Part shown: piece by piece, positions 1 to 8,629 of the stretch | How positions within the stretch are numbered: the stretch's first letter is position 1 | Layout of the letters: the number at the start of each line of letters is the position of its first letter | Source: Lichenicoccus sp964247695 | GTDB lineage: Bacteria > Pseudomonadota > Alphaproteobacteria > Acetobacterales > Acetobacteraceae | Assembly: GCA_964247695.1 (NCBI GenBank) | Contig: CAXTVI010000021.1 | Span: 1-64,000, forward strand | Direction of reading: 5' to 3' | DNA length: 64,000 nt | The notes under the pieces: generated by a model | Seen by the model: only the letters and a program-made list of their open reading frames with translations | Told to the model about the DNA's origin: nothing | Databases searched by the model: none | Made by a program: the position numbers and the translations under genes

Positions 1-55
1 TGTCTGCTGCCCCACTGTCTGCTGCCCCACTGTCTGCTGCCCCACTGTCTGCTGC
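1..55. repeat. 15-bp tandem repeat, 3.7 copies
   Basis: The unit TGTCTGCTGCCCCAC is repeated three times without a mismatch, followed by a 10-base partial copy that ends one base before the lnt start codon. The array is cut by the window edge, so its true length is unknown. It occupies the position where a ribosome binding site would be expected, and no Shine-Dalgarno sequence is visible. Confidence 0.9.
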
Positions 56-56
56 A

Positions 57-1613
57 ATGAGACCGTCCGGCGTCATGCCCTCAGGCTTCGTCCCCGGAAC
101 CGCCATCCTGCTGGGCGGCCTCTCGGCGCTGGCGTTGCCGCCGTTCGACCTCACCGGCATCCTGTGGCTGACCCTGCCCTGGCTGCTGGCCCGGCTAAGC
201 CGGTGCGGCGTCCGTGGCGCCCTGCTGCAGGGGTTCGGGTTCGGGTTCGGCTATCACTGCGTCGGGCTGTACTGGATCACCAACGCCATCCTGACCCGCC
301 TCGACCTGTTCTGGTGGGCGGTGCCGCTCGCGACCCCGCTCTGCGCCATCCCGCTGGCCTGCTGCATGGCGGTGCCATGCGCCCTGGCCACGCTGGCCCC
401 GGCCGGCTGGCGCCGCATCGCCGCCTTCGCCGGGCTCTGGACGCTGTCGGACCTGGCGCGCGAGTTCCTGTTCACCGGCTTTCCCTGGAACCCGCTCGGC
501 AGCACCTGGGAGTGGCCCTCGCACGCCGGCGACGTCATGATCCAGCCTGCGGCCTGGACCGGGGTGCCCGGGCTGACCCTGCTGACCGTGCTTGCGGCCT
601 GCCTGCCGCTCCTCGGGCGGCGCGGCGCGGCGGCCAGCCTGCTGCTGCTGGCGCTGTGGGCAGGCTCCGGCCTGCTGCGCCTTGGCCATGTCGCGCCGGC
701 GGGGGCGCCCGGTCCGGTGGTGCTGCTGGTCCAGGGCAACATCCCCGAGAGCGAGAAGCTGGACCGGCAGACCGCGATGCAGACCTTCCGGACCTATCTG
801 AGCCTGACCGCCGGAGGCGCGGCCAGGGCAGGCGCGCAGGCCCAGGCGCTGGGGCGGCCGCTGGTATTCGCCTGGCCGGAGAGCGCCTTTCCCGGCCTGC
901 TCGACGAGGACGCGCAGGCGCGCGCGATCATCATGGCGCAGGCGCCGACGGCCGCGGCGGGGCTGATCGGCAGCGTCCGCTTCGGAGCCGACGGCCGGCC
1001 GCGCAACAGCATGCTGGCCCTGCGTCCGGATGGCGCCGTTGCCGCACTCTACGACAAGGCGCACCTGGTGCCGTTCGGCGAATACCAGCCGGCCGGGCTG
1101 CCGTTCCAGGTCGTTCCCGGCGGCGGCTTCGTGGCGGGCCGCGGTCTGCGCACGCTGCATCTGCCGGGGCTGGCCGCGTTCGGCACCCTGATCTGCTACG
1201 AGGTGATCTTCCCCGGCGCGGTGGTGGCTGCCGATGACCGGCCGCGCTGGCTGCTCAACATCACCAATGACGCCTGGTACGGCGACAGCGCCGGGCCGCG
1301 CCAGCACCTGCAATCCGCACGGATGCGCGCGGTCGAGGAGGGGCTGCCGCTGGCGCGAGCCGCCAATACCGGCATCTCGGGTGCCTTCGACGCCTATGGT
1401 CGGCAGATCGGAAGACTGGGTTGGGGCCAGGCCGGTACGCTCGCCGTGGCGCTGCCGGCGCCGCTGCCGCCGACGGTATTCGCGTGGTCCGGCTTGTGGA
1501 TGCCGCTGGTCCTTGCGGTGCTCGCCTGCAGCCTTGGGTTGAGCCGGTTCCATCGCCCGCATCGCCCCTCGCGTCGGAGCAGGCGAAACCTCCGGGACAA
1601 TTCTCAAGTTTAA
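57..1613 (+). CDS. lnt: Apolipoprotein N-acyltransferase
   Basis: Inner-membrane enzyme that adds the third acyl chain to the N-terminal cysteine of diacylated lipoproteins. The 518-residue product has a multi-helix hydrophobic N-terminal half, then a periplasmic nitrilase-type domain and a last C-terminal membrane helix near residues 478-498. The Glu-Lys-Cys triad of the family is readable: Glu275 in WPESAFPG, Lys334 in DKAHLVPFGEY and Cys380 in LICYEVIFPG. Length matches the family (about 510-530). ATG at 57 is used; a second in-frame ATG at 75 is possible and neither has a clear ribosome binding site. A tandem repeat abuts the start. Confidence 0.95.
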   Translation: MRPSGVMPSGFVPGTAILLGGLSALALPPFDLTGILWLTLPWLLARLSRCGVRGALLQGFGFGFGYHCVGLYWITNAILTRLDLFWWAVPLATPLCAIPLACCMAVPCALATLAPAGWRRIAAFAGLWTLSDLAREFLFTGFPWNPLGSTWEWPSHAGDVMIQPAAWTGVPGLTLLTVLAACLPLLGRRGAAASLLLLALWAGSGLLRLGHVAPAGAPGPVVLLVQGNIPESEKLDRQTAMQTFRTYLSLTAGGAARAGAQAQALGRPLVFAWPESAFPGLLDEDAQARAIIMAQAPTAAAGLIGSVRFGADGRPRNSMLALRPDGAVAALYDKAHLVPFGEYQPAGLPFQVVPGGGFVAGRGLRTLHLPGLAAFGTLICYEVIFPGAVVAADDRPRWLLNITNDAWYGDSAGPRQHLQSARMRAVEEGLPLARAANTGISGAFDAYGRQIGRLGWGQAGTLAVALPAPLPPTVFAWSGLWMPLVLAVLACSLGLSRFHRPHRPSRRSRRNLRDNSQV

Positions 1614-1629
1614 CGCGAACCCGTTAAGC

Positions 1630-1658
1630 TTGACAGCTTAGGGTTGCGGGTTTACCTA
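1630..1658 (+). promoter_or_regulatory. Probable sigma70-type promoter for the XRE gene
   Basis: TTGACA at 1630-1635 is a perfect -35 hexamer. After 17 bases comes TACCTA at 1653-1658, a moderate -10. The ATG of the next gene follows 27 bases later. Read from sequence only. Confidence 0.45.
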
Positions 1659-1685
1659 AAGAGACACCGTTAAGTCGAGGGATCC

Positions 1686-2189
1686 ATGTCGCGCATCGCT
1701 GCTGCCCGAGACCCGTCGCTGCCTGCCGGCGAGCCTGCGACCGGCGAGCGCGACTCGCGTCCCAGCCCCATCGACGTGCATGTCGGCAGCCGCATCCGGC
1801 TTCGACGCACGCTGCTCGGCATGTCGCAGGAGCGGCTGGGCGACAGCCTCGGCCTGACCTTTCAGCAGGTGCAGAAGTACGAGCGCGGCGCCAACCGCGT
1901 GGGCGCTTCGCGGCTGTTCGACCTCTCGCGTGTTCTCGACGTTCCGGTGAGCTTCTTCTTCGACGATCTGCCGGCACCCTATGCGGCCAGCGGCGCCCGT
2001 TCCGGCCTGCAGCAGGCAACGGGCTTCGCCGAGAGCCAGGAAGGGTTCGGCGGCGGCGACGACCTGTTCACCCGCAAGGAGACGGTCGATCTGGTGCGTG
2101 CCTATTACCGGATCAGCGAACTGCCGGTGCGCAAGCGTGTGCTGGACCTGATCAAGTCGATGGGGCCTCCCGCCGAACGTGCGGAATAG
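1686..2189 (+). CDS. XRE-family helix-turn-helix regulator
   Basis: A 167-residue protein with a Cro/CI-type helix-turn-helix at about residues 32-88 (SRIRLRRTLLGMSQERLG, then the recognition helix LTFQQVQKYERG). The C-terminal 80 residues are short and low in recognisable motifs, with an acidic/charged stretch ending PPAERAE. This layout is common in alphaproteobacterial regulators where a flexible N-terminus precedes the HTH. The target is unknown; nothing nearby is an obvious partner. A promoter-like TTGACA element lies directly upstream. Confidence 0.85.
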   Translation: MSRIAAARDPSLPAGEPATGERDSRPSPIDVHVGSRIRLRRTLLGMSQERLGDSLGLTFQQVQKYERGANRVGASRLFDLSRVLDVPVSFFFDDLPAPYAASGARSGLQQATGFAESQEGFGGGDDLFTRKETVDLVRAYYRISELPVRKRVLDLIKSMGPPAERAE

Positions 2190-2191
2190 CC

Positions 2192-2854
2192 CTACTCCCG
2201 GCGCAGCACCGTATCGTTGACGAAACTGGCCAGCCTGCCGGAGACGAAATCGCGCTTGAGCGCCGCCTCATCATACTCGTCGCGCACCCAATCCATGAAT
2301 GACAGCCTGCCTTCCGCTTCGCGCTGGTAGCGCAGGAAGAATGCATCCAGGATGCCGGTACGTGAGCGGTTGAAGTGGCCAAACCGCCAGGACAACTGTC
2401 GCAGCGCTTCGGCGGCGCTGCCCCCCTCGAACATGATCACCAGCCCGGAGGCAAGGCCCGCGCGATCTGCGCCGGACTTGCAGTGCATCAGGATCGGGAA
2501 CATGACGCTGCGATAGATCTGCTCGAAACGCAGGATGCGTTCGCGATGCGGCGCGCCGCGGCTCTCGAACGCCATGTCGACATGGGCCAGCCCGAGATCC
2601 CGGGCTGCCTCGCGCGACAGGGCATCCGAGCCGCACCGCCGGTGACCGCGCAAGTTGATCAGGGTGCGTATGTGGTGCCGCGAGGCGAGGTCCGAGAGCC
2701 GCGCGGGGGTCGGGTGATTGCAGCGATAGACGCGCCCCGCCAGCACGGGCGCGAAGTTCGACCAGACGGTGCGGAAAATGCCGTGATCGACCAGCAGGCT
2801 GTCGCGCCAGGCCGCTTTCCGGCTGGCACGCCCATTCAGGACTTCATCGAACAT
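2192..2854 (-). CDS. Tyrosine/dual-specificity-type protein phosphatase
   Basis: The 220-residue product carries the phosphatase P-loop HCKSGADRAG, with nucleophile Cys125 and Arg131 (CX5R). Cysteine-dependent phosphatases of this fold hydrolyse phosphotyrosine or phosphoinositides; the substrate here cannot be told from sequence. The N-terminal region contains FAPVLAGRVYRCNHPTPARL, which resembles the start of bacterial DSP-like phosphatases. It converges with the XRE gene (3' ends 2 bases apart) and lies just downstream of sdhB on the same strand. Confidence 0.8.
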   Translation of the reverse strand: MFDEVLNGRASRKAAWRDSLLVDHGIFRTVWSNFAPVLAGRVYRCNHPTPARLSDLASRHHIRTLINLRGHRRCGSDALSREAARDLGLAHVDMAFESRGAPHRERILRFEQIYRSVMFPILMHCKSGADRAGLASGLVIMFEGGSAAEALRQLSWRFGHFNRSRTGILDAFFLRYQREAEGRLSFMDWVRDEYDEAALKRDFVSGRLASFVNDTVLRRE

Positions 2855-2885
2855 GGCGTAACGATAGCATGCAGAGGGCTGGTGA

Positions 2886-3668
2886 TCAGCCCTTCCGCTG
2901 CAGTTGTAGCTGCTTGATCTTCCCGATCGCCTCGGCGGGGTTCAACCCCTTCGGGCAAGTCTGGGTGCAGTTCATGATGGTGCGGCAGCCATACAGCTTG
3001 AGCGGGTCCTCCAGCGCGTCGAGGCGCTCGCCGGTGAACTCGTCGCGGCTGTCGGCGATCCAGCGATATGCGGCGAGCAGCGTCGCCGGGCCCAGGTAGC
3101 GATCGCCGTTCCACCAGTACGACGGGCAGGCAGTGGTGCAGCAGAAGCACAGGATGCACTCCCACATGCCGTCCAGCACCGCGCGCTCCTCGATGCTCTG
3201 CCGGCGCTCGCCGTCCGGCGGCGGCGCGCTGTCGGTCTTCAGCCAGGGTTCGACCGAGCGCAGCTGCGCGTAGGCCTGGGTCAGGTCGGGCACCAGGTCC
3301 TTGACCACGGGCATGTGCGGCAGCGGGTAGATGCTGACCGACTTCTTGACCTCCTCGATCGGCTTGAGGCAGGCCAGCGTATTGGTGCCGTCGATGTTCA
3401 TCGCGCACGAGCCGCAGATTCCCTCGCGGCACGACCGCCGGAAGGTCAGCGTCTGGTCGACGTCGTTCTTGATGTGGATCAGCGCGTCCAGCACCATCGG
3501 GCCCATCGCGTCGAGATCGAGCTCGTAGCTATCGAGCACCGGATTCTCGCCGTCATCCGGGTTCCAGCGATAGACCTTGAATTCCTTGACCCGTTTCGCG
3601 CCAGTCGGCGCCTTGAACGTGCGGCCGCGGCCGATCTTGCTGTTCTTCGGGAGAGTGAGTTCAACCAT
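2886..3668 (-). CDS. sdhB: Succinate dehydrogenase iron-sulfur subunit
   Basis: Electron-transfer subunit of complex II, carrying electrons from the flavin in SdhA to the quinone site. At 260 residues it is of typical length. The [2Fe-2S] ligands are in CREGICGSCAMNIDG and TLAC; the [4Fe-4S] and [3Fe-4S] ligands are in CILCFCCTTACP and NCTQTCPKGLNP. Last gene of sdhCDAB, starting 15 bases after sdhA. Confidence 0.97.
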   Translation of the reverse strand: MVELTLPKNSKIGRGRTFKAPTGAKRVKEFKVYRWNPDDGENPVLDSYELDLDAMGPMVLDALIHIKNDVDQTLTFRRSCREGICGSCAMNIDGTNTLACLKPIEEVKKSVSIYPLPHMPVVKDLVPDLTQAYAQLRSVEPWLKTDSAPPPDGERRQSIEERAVLDGMWECILCFCCTTACPSYWWNGDRYLGPATLLAAYRWIADSRDEFTGERLDALEDPLKLYGCRTIMNCTQTCPKGLNPAEAIGKIKQLQLQRKG

Positions 3669-3683
3669 CAGCCAGGCTCCGGC

Positions 3684-5516
3684 CTAATACACGCGCTTCT
3701 TGGGCGGAAACACCGAGACCTCGTTGGTCAGGGTCTGCATCCGCACCGGGCGATAGGTGATCGCGACGTCGCCCTTCGCATCCAGGCGCGAGACGGTGTG
3801 CTTCATCCAGCCGGCATCGTCGCGCTCGGGGAAATCGTCATGCGCATGGGCGCCGCGGCTTTCCTCGCGGTTCTCGGCACTGCCCATCGTCACCGTGCCG
3901 TTGGCGATCAGGTTCTCGAATTCCAGCGCCTCCATCAGGTCGCTGTTCCAGATCAGCGAGCGGTCCGACACCGACACATCCGACAGGCCGGTCCACAGGT
4001 TGCGTATCTTGCCAACGCCCTGGGTCAGGCTGTCGCCGGAACGGAAAACCGCGGCATGCGCCTGCATGGTGCGCTGCAGCTCCTCTCGCAGCGTGGCGAC
4101 GCGGGTGCCCCCGTTCGCGTGGCGCAGGCGGTCGAACCGTTCAAGCGTCGCCTGTCCGGCGCCCGTAGGCAGCGGCGCGATCGCGGCCCCCGGCTTGACG
4201 ATGTCTGCAGCCCGCAAGGCGGCGGCGCGTCCGAACACCACGAGATCGAGCAGCGAGTTGGTGCCGAGGCGGTTGGCGCCGTGCACCGAGACGCAGGCGG
4301 CCTCGCCGACCGCCATCAGCCCGGGCACGATGGCGTCCGGATTGGCCGGCGTCGGGCGCAGCACCTCGCCGTGGTAGTTCGTGGGAATGCCGCCCATGTT
4401 GTAGTGCACCGTCGGCAGCACCGGCACCGGCTCCTTGGTGACATCCACGCCGGCGAACACCCGCGCGGTCTCCGAGATGCCCGGCAGCCGCTCGTGCAGC
4501 AGGTCCGCGCCCAGATGCTCAAGATGCATCATGATGTGGTCGCCGTTCGGACCGCAGCCACGTCCCTCGTTGATCTCGATGGTCATCGAGCGCGACACCA
4601 CGTCGCGCGACGCAAGGTCCTTGGCGGTGGGCGCGTAGCGCTCCATGAACCGCTCGCCCTCGGAGTTGGTGAGGTAGCCGCCTTCGCCGCGGCAGCCCTC
4701 GGTCAGCAGGCAGCCGGCCGGGAAGATGCCGGTCGGGTGGAACTGCACGAACTCCATGTCCTGGGTGGGCAGCCCGGCGCGCATCGCCATCCCGCCACCG
4801 TCGCCGGTGCAGGTATGCGCCGAGGTGCAGGACTGGTAGGCGCGGCCGTAGCCGCCGGTCGCCAGCACCACCATGTTGGCGCGGAAACGGTGCATCTGGC
4901 CGTCCTCGAGCGACCAGGCCATGATGCCCCGGCAGGCGCCGTCCTCGTCCATGATCAGGTCCAGCGCGAAGTATTCGACGAAGAACTCGGCGTTGTGCTT
5001 CAGGCTCTGCTGGTAGAGCGTGTGCAGGATGGCGTGGCCGGTGCGGTCGGCGGCGGCGCAGGCGCGCGGCACGGGCTGCTTGCCGTAGTCCGACATGTGG
5101 CCGCCGAACGGGCGCTGGTAGATGCGCCCATCCTCGGTGCGCGAGAACGGCACCCCGAAATGCTCGAGCTCGTGGATCGCCGGCACCGCCTCGCGGCACA
5201 TGTACTCGATGGCGTCCTGGTCGCCGAGCCAGTCCGAGCCCTTGACGGTGTCGTACATGTGCCAGCGCCAGTTGTCCTCGGCCATGTTGCCGAGCGAGGC
5301 GCCGATACCGCCTTGGGCCGCCACTGTGTGGCTGCGGGTCGGGAACACCTTGGTGACGCAGGCGGTCTTGAGGCCGCTCGCGACCATGCCCAGCGTGGCG
5401 CGCAGGCCGGATCCGCCGGCGCCCACCACCACCACGTCATAGGCGTGATCGACGATCTTGTAGGCGCCGGGCAGGGACGCGCCCGAGGACCTGGGAGGCG
5501 GAGGCATGGCGTTCAT
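3684..5516 (-). CDS. sdhA: Succinate dehydrogenase flavoprotein subunit
   Basis: Catalytic subunit of complex II oxidising succinate to fumarate. The 610-residue protein shows the N-terminal dinucleotide fold (VVVGAGGSGLRATLGM), the motif RSHTVAAQGG containing the histidine that binds FAD covalently, and HPTGIFPAGCLLTEGCRGEGG around the active site. Typical length for the family. It lies between sdhD (21 bases upstream) and sdhB. Confidence 0.97.
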   Translation of the reverse strand: MNAMPPPPRSSGASLPGAYKIVDHAYDVVVVGAGGSGLRATLGMVASGLKTACVTKVFPTRSHTVAAQGGIGASLGNMAEDNWRWHMYDTVKGSDWLGDQDAIEYMCREAVPAIHELEHFGVPFSRTEDGRIYQRPFGGHMSDYGKQPVPRACAAADRTGHAILHTLYQQSLKHNAEFFVEYFALDLIMDEDGACRGIMAWSLEDGQMHRFRANMVVLATGGYGRAYQSCTSAHTCTGDGGGMAMRAGLPTQDMEFVQFHPTGIFPAGCLLTEGCRGEGGYLTNSEGERFMERYAPTAKDLASRDVVSRSMTIEINEGRGCGPNGDHIMMHLEHLGADLLHERLPGISETARVFAGVDVTKEPVPVLPTVHYNMGGIPTNYHGEVLRPTPANPDAIVPGLMAVGEAACVSVHGANRLGTNSLLDLVVFGRAAALRAADIVKPGAAIAPLPTGAGQATLERFDRLRHANGGTRVATLREELQRTMQAHAAVFRSGDSLTQGVGKIRNLWTGLSDVSVSDRSLIWNSDLMEALEFENLIANGTVTMGSAENREESRGAHAHDDFPERDDAGWMKHTVSRLDAKGDVAITYRPVRMQTLTNEVSVFPPKKRVY

Positions 5517-5537
5517 CGGCAGGTCGTTCCCGGCGTC

Positions 5538-5945
5538 TCAGAACGCCATCTTGAAGATTGCGACGATTGAGAACAGCCCCAGCAACAGGGCCGCGCCCTT
5601 GTTCAGCAAGGTCACCGCGAGGTGGCTCTTCTTGACGTAATCGTCAATGACCACCTGCAGCCCCAACTGCATGTGATGAAAGGTCATGATCACGGTTGCG
5701 AGCAGCAGCACCGTATTGACCGGACGCCCCGCCCAATGCGCCACCGCCGGCTGATCGGCGTGCAGCAGGGTCAGCACCGAGACCACGAACCAGATGGTCA
5801 GCGGCACCAGGGCGATGGCGGTCACGCGCTCGACCCACCAATGCTCGACCCCGGACTTCGACGCTCCCAGACCGCGCGCGCGGCCGAGTTGCGAGCGCAT
5901 CACCCGGACACGATCCGCGACGGCCTCGGTCGAGTTCTCGCTCAT
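5538..5945 (-). CDS. sdhD: Succinate dehydrogenase membrane anchor subunit
   Basis: A 135-residue protein with three predicted membrane helices (about residues 42-62, 72-94 and 108-132). It supplies part of the quinone and heme b site with SdhC. The motif ERVTAIALVPLTIWFV and the central HHMQLGLQVVIDDYV, with candidate heme/quinone histidines, fit SdhD. Starts 4 bases after the sdhC stop. Confidence 0.93.
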   Translation of the reverse strand: MSENSTEAVADRVRVMRSQLGRARGLGASKSGVEHWWVERVTAIALVPLTIWFVVSVLTLLHADQPAVAHWAGRPVNTVLLLATVIMTFHHMQLGLQVVIDDYVKKSHLAVTLLNKGAALLLGLFSIVAIFKMAF

Positions 5946-5949
5946 GGCG

Positions 5950-6390
5950 TCAGGCTCCCAGCCACAGGCTGAGCCCGATCGCCCAGACCAGCAGGGTCGT
6001 CACCACGGTCGCCGCCACCGTGATCCACCCGCTGCGATGCGTCGCCGGCAGGCTGAAGCCGTGCCCGCTATCCCAAACCAGGTGCCGGATGCCGGCATAG
6101 AAATGATAGACCAGCGACACGGTCCAGCCGAACAGCACCAGCAGCCCGATCGGGTTGGCGATCACGCGTTGGACGGTTGCAAAGGATTTCGGCCCGCTGG
6201 CCGCTGCGACCAGCCACCAGACCAGCAGCAGGGTCCCAGCAGAAATCGCCACCGAAGTGGCGCGGTTCAGGATCGAGAGGACGGAGGTGAGCTGCGGGCG
6301 ATAGACCTGCAGGTGAGGGGACATCGGACGGCGGACGATGGTGCCGTCGCTCCTGTGCGCCACGTACTGGGCGTCGCGGATATCCTTCAT
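5950..6390 (-). CDS. sdhC: Succinate dehydrogenase cytochrome b556 subunit
   Basis: Membrane subunit of complex II with three helices. It contains the family motif RPMSPHLQVYRPQLTSVLSILNRATSV split over two lines of sequence, and the heme-ligand region YHFYAGIRHLVWD. I place the start at the ATG at 6390 (146 residues, MKDIRDAQYV), which fits family length. The frame stays open to an ATG at 6441 that would add 17 residues without similarity to the family. First gene of the sdhCDAB operon. Confidence 0.93.
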   Translation of the reverse strand: MKDIRDAQYVAHRSDGTIVRRPMSPHLQVYRPQLTSVLSILNRATSVAISAGTLLLVWWLVAAASGPKSFATVQRVIANPIGLLVLFGWTVSLVYHFYAGIRHLVWDSGHGFSLPATHRSGWITVAATVVTTLLVWAIGLSLWLGA

Positions 6391-6515
6391 GACTAAGTCG
6401 GCTACTTTCCCTTGGTCCGGTTCCGGAGGCCGGACCGGCAAATCGTCCTACGCCCGGGCCGAACACCGGTCAATGAAACCGCCTGCGCAATTTTTGCCGT
6501 GCAGCAAATCGTGTC

Positions 6516-7547
6516 TCACGCAGCTTTCCGGTCGAACAGGTCGAAGGCGATCATTGTTTCCGCGATCTGCACCGCGTTCAGCGCCGCCCCCTTGCGCAGG
6601 TTGTCGGCCACGCACCAGAAGGCGAGCCCGTTCTTCACCGACGGGTCGATCCGCAACCGGCTGACATAGACCGCATCCTCGCCGACGCACTCCACCGGGG
6701 TCACGTAGCCGCCATCGTCGCGATGGTCGTGCAGGATCACCCCAGGGCTGTCGCGCAAGACGCGGCGCGCCTCCTCGAGGTCGACCGGCTCCTCGAACTC
6801 CACCACCACGCTCTCGGAATGGCCGATGAACACCGGCACCCGCACGCAGGTGGCGAACACCGCAATGTCGGGATCGAGGATCTTGCGTGTCTCGACCGCC
6901 ATCTTCCACTCCTCCTTGGTCGCACCGTCCTCCATGAAGCGGTCGATGTGCGGGATGCAGTTGAAGGCGATCTGCTTGGTGAACTGCTCGGAGGTGATGG
7001 CGTCGTTGACGAAGGTGCCCTTGGACTGGGTGAACAGCTCGTCCATCCCCTCCTTGCCGGCGCCGGAGACGGCCTGATACGTCGAGACCACCACTCGCTT
7101 GGCGGTGAACAGGTCGTGCAGCGGCTTGAGCGCCACCACGAGCTGGATCGTCGAGCAGTTCGGGTTGGCGATGATGCGGCGGCGCAGGTTCTTCTTCAGC
7201 GCGTCCGGATTCACCTCGGGCACCACCAGCGGCACGTCATGGTCCATGCGGAACTGGCTGGTGTTGTCGATCACCACGCAGCCGGCCGCCGCCGCCCGCG
7301 GCGCATAGACCGCCGAGACCGCCGCCCCCGGCGAGAACAGCGCGATGTCCCAGCCATGGAAGTCGAAGGTCTCGAGGTTGCGCACCTTGAGCACGATCTT
7401 GTCGCCGAACGAGATCTCCTGCCCGGTCGAGCGCGGCGAGGCGAGGGCCACGATCTCGTCGACGGGGAACTCGCGCTCGGACAGCGTCTTGATGATCTCG
7501 CGTCCGACCGCCCCGGTGGCGCCGACGACGGCTACCCGATACCCCAT
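6516..7547 (-). CDS. asd: Aspartate-semialdehyde dehydrogenase
   Basis: Reduces aspartyl phosphate to aspartate semialdehyde, the branch-point step to lysine/diaminopimelate, threonine and methionine. The 343-residue product begins MGYRVAVVGATGAVGRE, the NADP-binding glycine motif, and has the catalytic cysteine in ANPNCSTIQLV. The start at 7547 is chosen because it places the glycine motif at the N-terminus; an upstream ATG at 7682 would add 45 residues of unlike, arginine-rich sequence. Same strand as sdhCDAB but separated by 125 bases. Confidence 0.96.
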   Translation of the reverse strand: MGYRVAVVGATGAVGREIIKTLSEREFPVDEIVALASPRSTGQEISFGDKIVLKVRNLETFDFHGWDIALFSPGAAVSAVYAPRAAAAGCVVIDNTSQFRMDHDVPLVVPEVNPDALKKNLRRRIIANPNCSTIQLVVALKPLHDLFTAKRVVVSTYQAVSGAGKEGMDELFTQSKGTFVNDAITSEQFTKQIAFNCIPHIDRFMEDGATKEEWKMAVETRKILDPDIAVFATCVRVPVFIGHSESVVVEFEEPVDLEEARRVLRDSPGVILHDHRDDGGYVTPVECVGEDAVYVSRLRIDPSVKNGLAFWCVADNLRKGAALNAVQIAETMIAFDLFDRKAA

Positions 7548-7694
7548 GATGTTCCCCTGATACGGCCTGAGCCCGACTTTGCGCCCGAGTGGCAGAGATG
7601 GGCGCAGGCGGCGGGGGTAGCAAGCGGCATGGGACCAGGGCAAGCGCCCGCCCCGCATGGCGGATCGCCGGCTGGCAAACATGCGCGGCGATGA

Positions 7695-8537
7695 TCAGGC
7701 GGGGTCGGGCACCGGCTCGATCAGCGCCCTTATCCGGTCGAGCACGCCGGGCGTTGACGGATTGTAGACCACCATGCCCAGGTCCGGCCGGCCATCCACG
7801 GCGAATGCCGAATAGTCGAAGGAGATCGGGCCGAGGATGGGATGCCGGATATGCTTCACGCCCTCGCCGTGGCTGCGGACGTCGTTGTCGCGCCACATGC
7901 GCTTGAAGTCGGGGCTGAGCCGGGAGAGCTCCTCGACGAGTGGTTCCACATCCGCCGCCGCCCCGGCGCGCGCGGCGTCGACCCGGAACACGCCCACGAT
8001 GAAGCGCGCGACGCTTTCCCAGTCGTACTGCGCGGCACGCACCCGTGGATCGAGGAAGATGAACCTCAGAACGTTGCGCTGCTCCGGCGGCAGCGCGCCG
8101 TAATCCGTCAGCATCACGGTCGCCGCCCGGTTCCAGGCAACGATGTCCCAGGTCGCGGTCTTGATGAGGGCGGGGCAGGGCCCCAGCGCATCGAGCACCC
8201 GTTGCAGCCGCGGGGTGACGCCTTCCTCCCGGCGGTAGCGCACCTCGGGCGGCCGCCCGAGCCCGAGCAGGTAGACATGCTCGCGTTCGACCTCCGTCAG
8301 CAGCAGGGCGCGTGAGATCCGGTCGAGCACATCGGCCGAGGGCGCCCCGCCGCGGCCCTGCTCGAGCCAGGTGTACCAGGTCGGGCTGATATTGGCGCGC
8401 GCCGCCACCTCCTCGCGTCGCAGGCCAGGCGTGCGGCGGCGCTCCTTCGGCAAGCCCAGCGCCGCCGGGTCGAGCCGGGCCCGGCGATCCTTCAGATAGG
8501 TTCCGAGCCGATGCTCCTGGGTCGCGACTTCGCTCAT
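7695..8537 (-). CDS. XRE regulator with MmyB-like ligand domain
   Basis: A 280-residue regulator with an N-terminal helix-turn-helix (RRTPGLRREEVAARANIS, then PTWYTWLEQGRGGAPS) and a C-terminal region of the MmyB type (YALLGLGRPP-like linker, then a PAS-like ligand pocket ending VVYNPSTPG). Members of this family commonly repress an adjacent, divergent oxidoreductase; here that is the SDR gene at 8630. I choose ATG 8537 (MSEVATQ) rather than ATG 8552, since 8537 leaves the palindrome at 8542-8568 just upstream of the start and has AGGA nearby. Confidence 0.88.
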   Translation of the reverse strand: MSEVATQEHRLGTYLKDRRARLDPAALGLPKERRRTPGLRREEVAARANISPTWYTWLEQGRGGAPSADVLDRISRALLLTEVEREHVYLLGLGRPPEVRYRREEGVTPRLQRVLDALGPCPALIKTATWDIVAWNRAATVMLTDYGALPPEQRNVLRFIFLDPRVRAAQYDWESVARFIVGVFRVDAARAGAAADVEPLVEELSRLSPDFKRMWRDNDVRSHGEGVKHIRHPILGPISFDYSAFAVDGRPDLGMVVYNPSTPGVLDRIRALIEPVPDPA

Positions 8538-8541
8538 CCTG

Positions 8542-8568
8542 GTGACCATCATACCATGATACGGTCAC
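8542..8568. promoter_or_regulatory. Candidate operator, 27-bp imperfect palindrome
   Basis: Arms GTGACC (8542-8547) and GGTCAC (8563-8568) are perfect inverted repeats. One further pair (8549 with 8561) also matches, around a less symmetric centre. It lies between the divergent XRE/MmyB regulator and the SDR gene, five bases upstream of the chosen regulator start. Likely an autoregulatory site of that regulator (inference). Confidence 0.5.
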
Positions 8569-8629
8569 TACTTTACCACGGTGCCGGCCGCGCAGACGGT
8601 GCCTTCCAGTAGATCTGGAGAAATTTTCC

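Noticed and set aside
3315..5570. Long open frame on the plus strand opposite sdhA
   Set aside because: High-GC shadow frame: composition is arginine/histidine/glycine rich with no motif, while sdhA and sdhB on the other strand carry every family motif.
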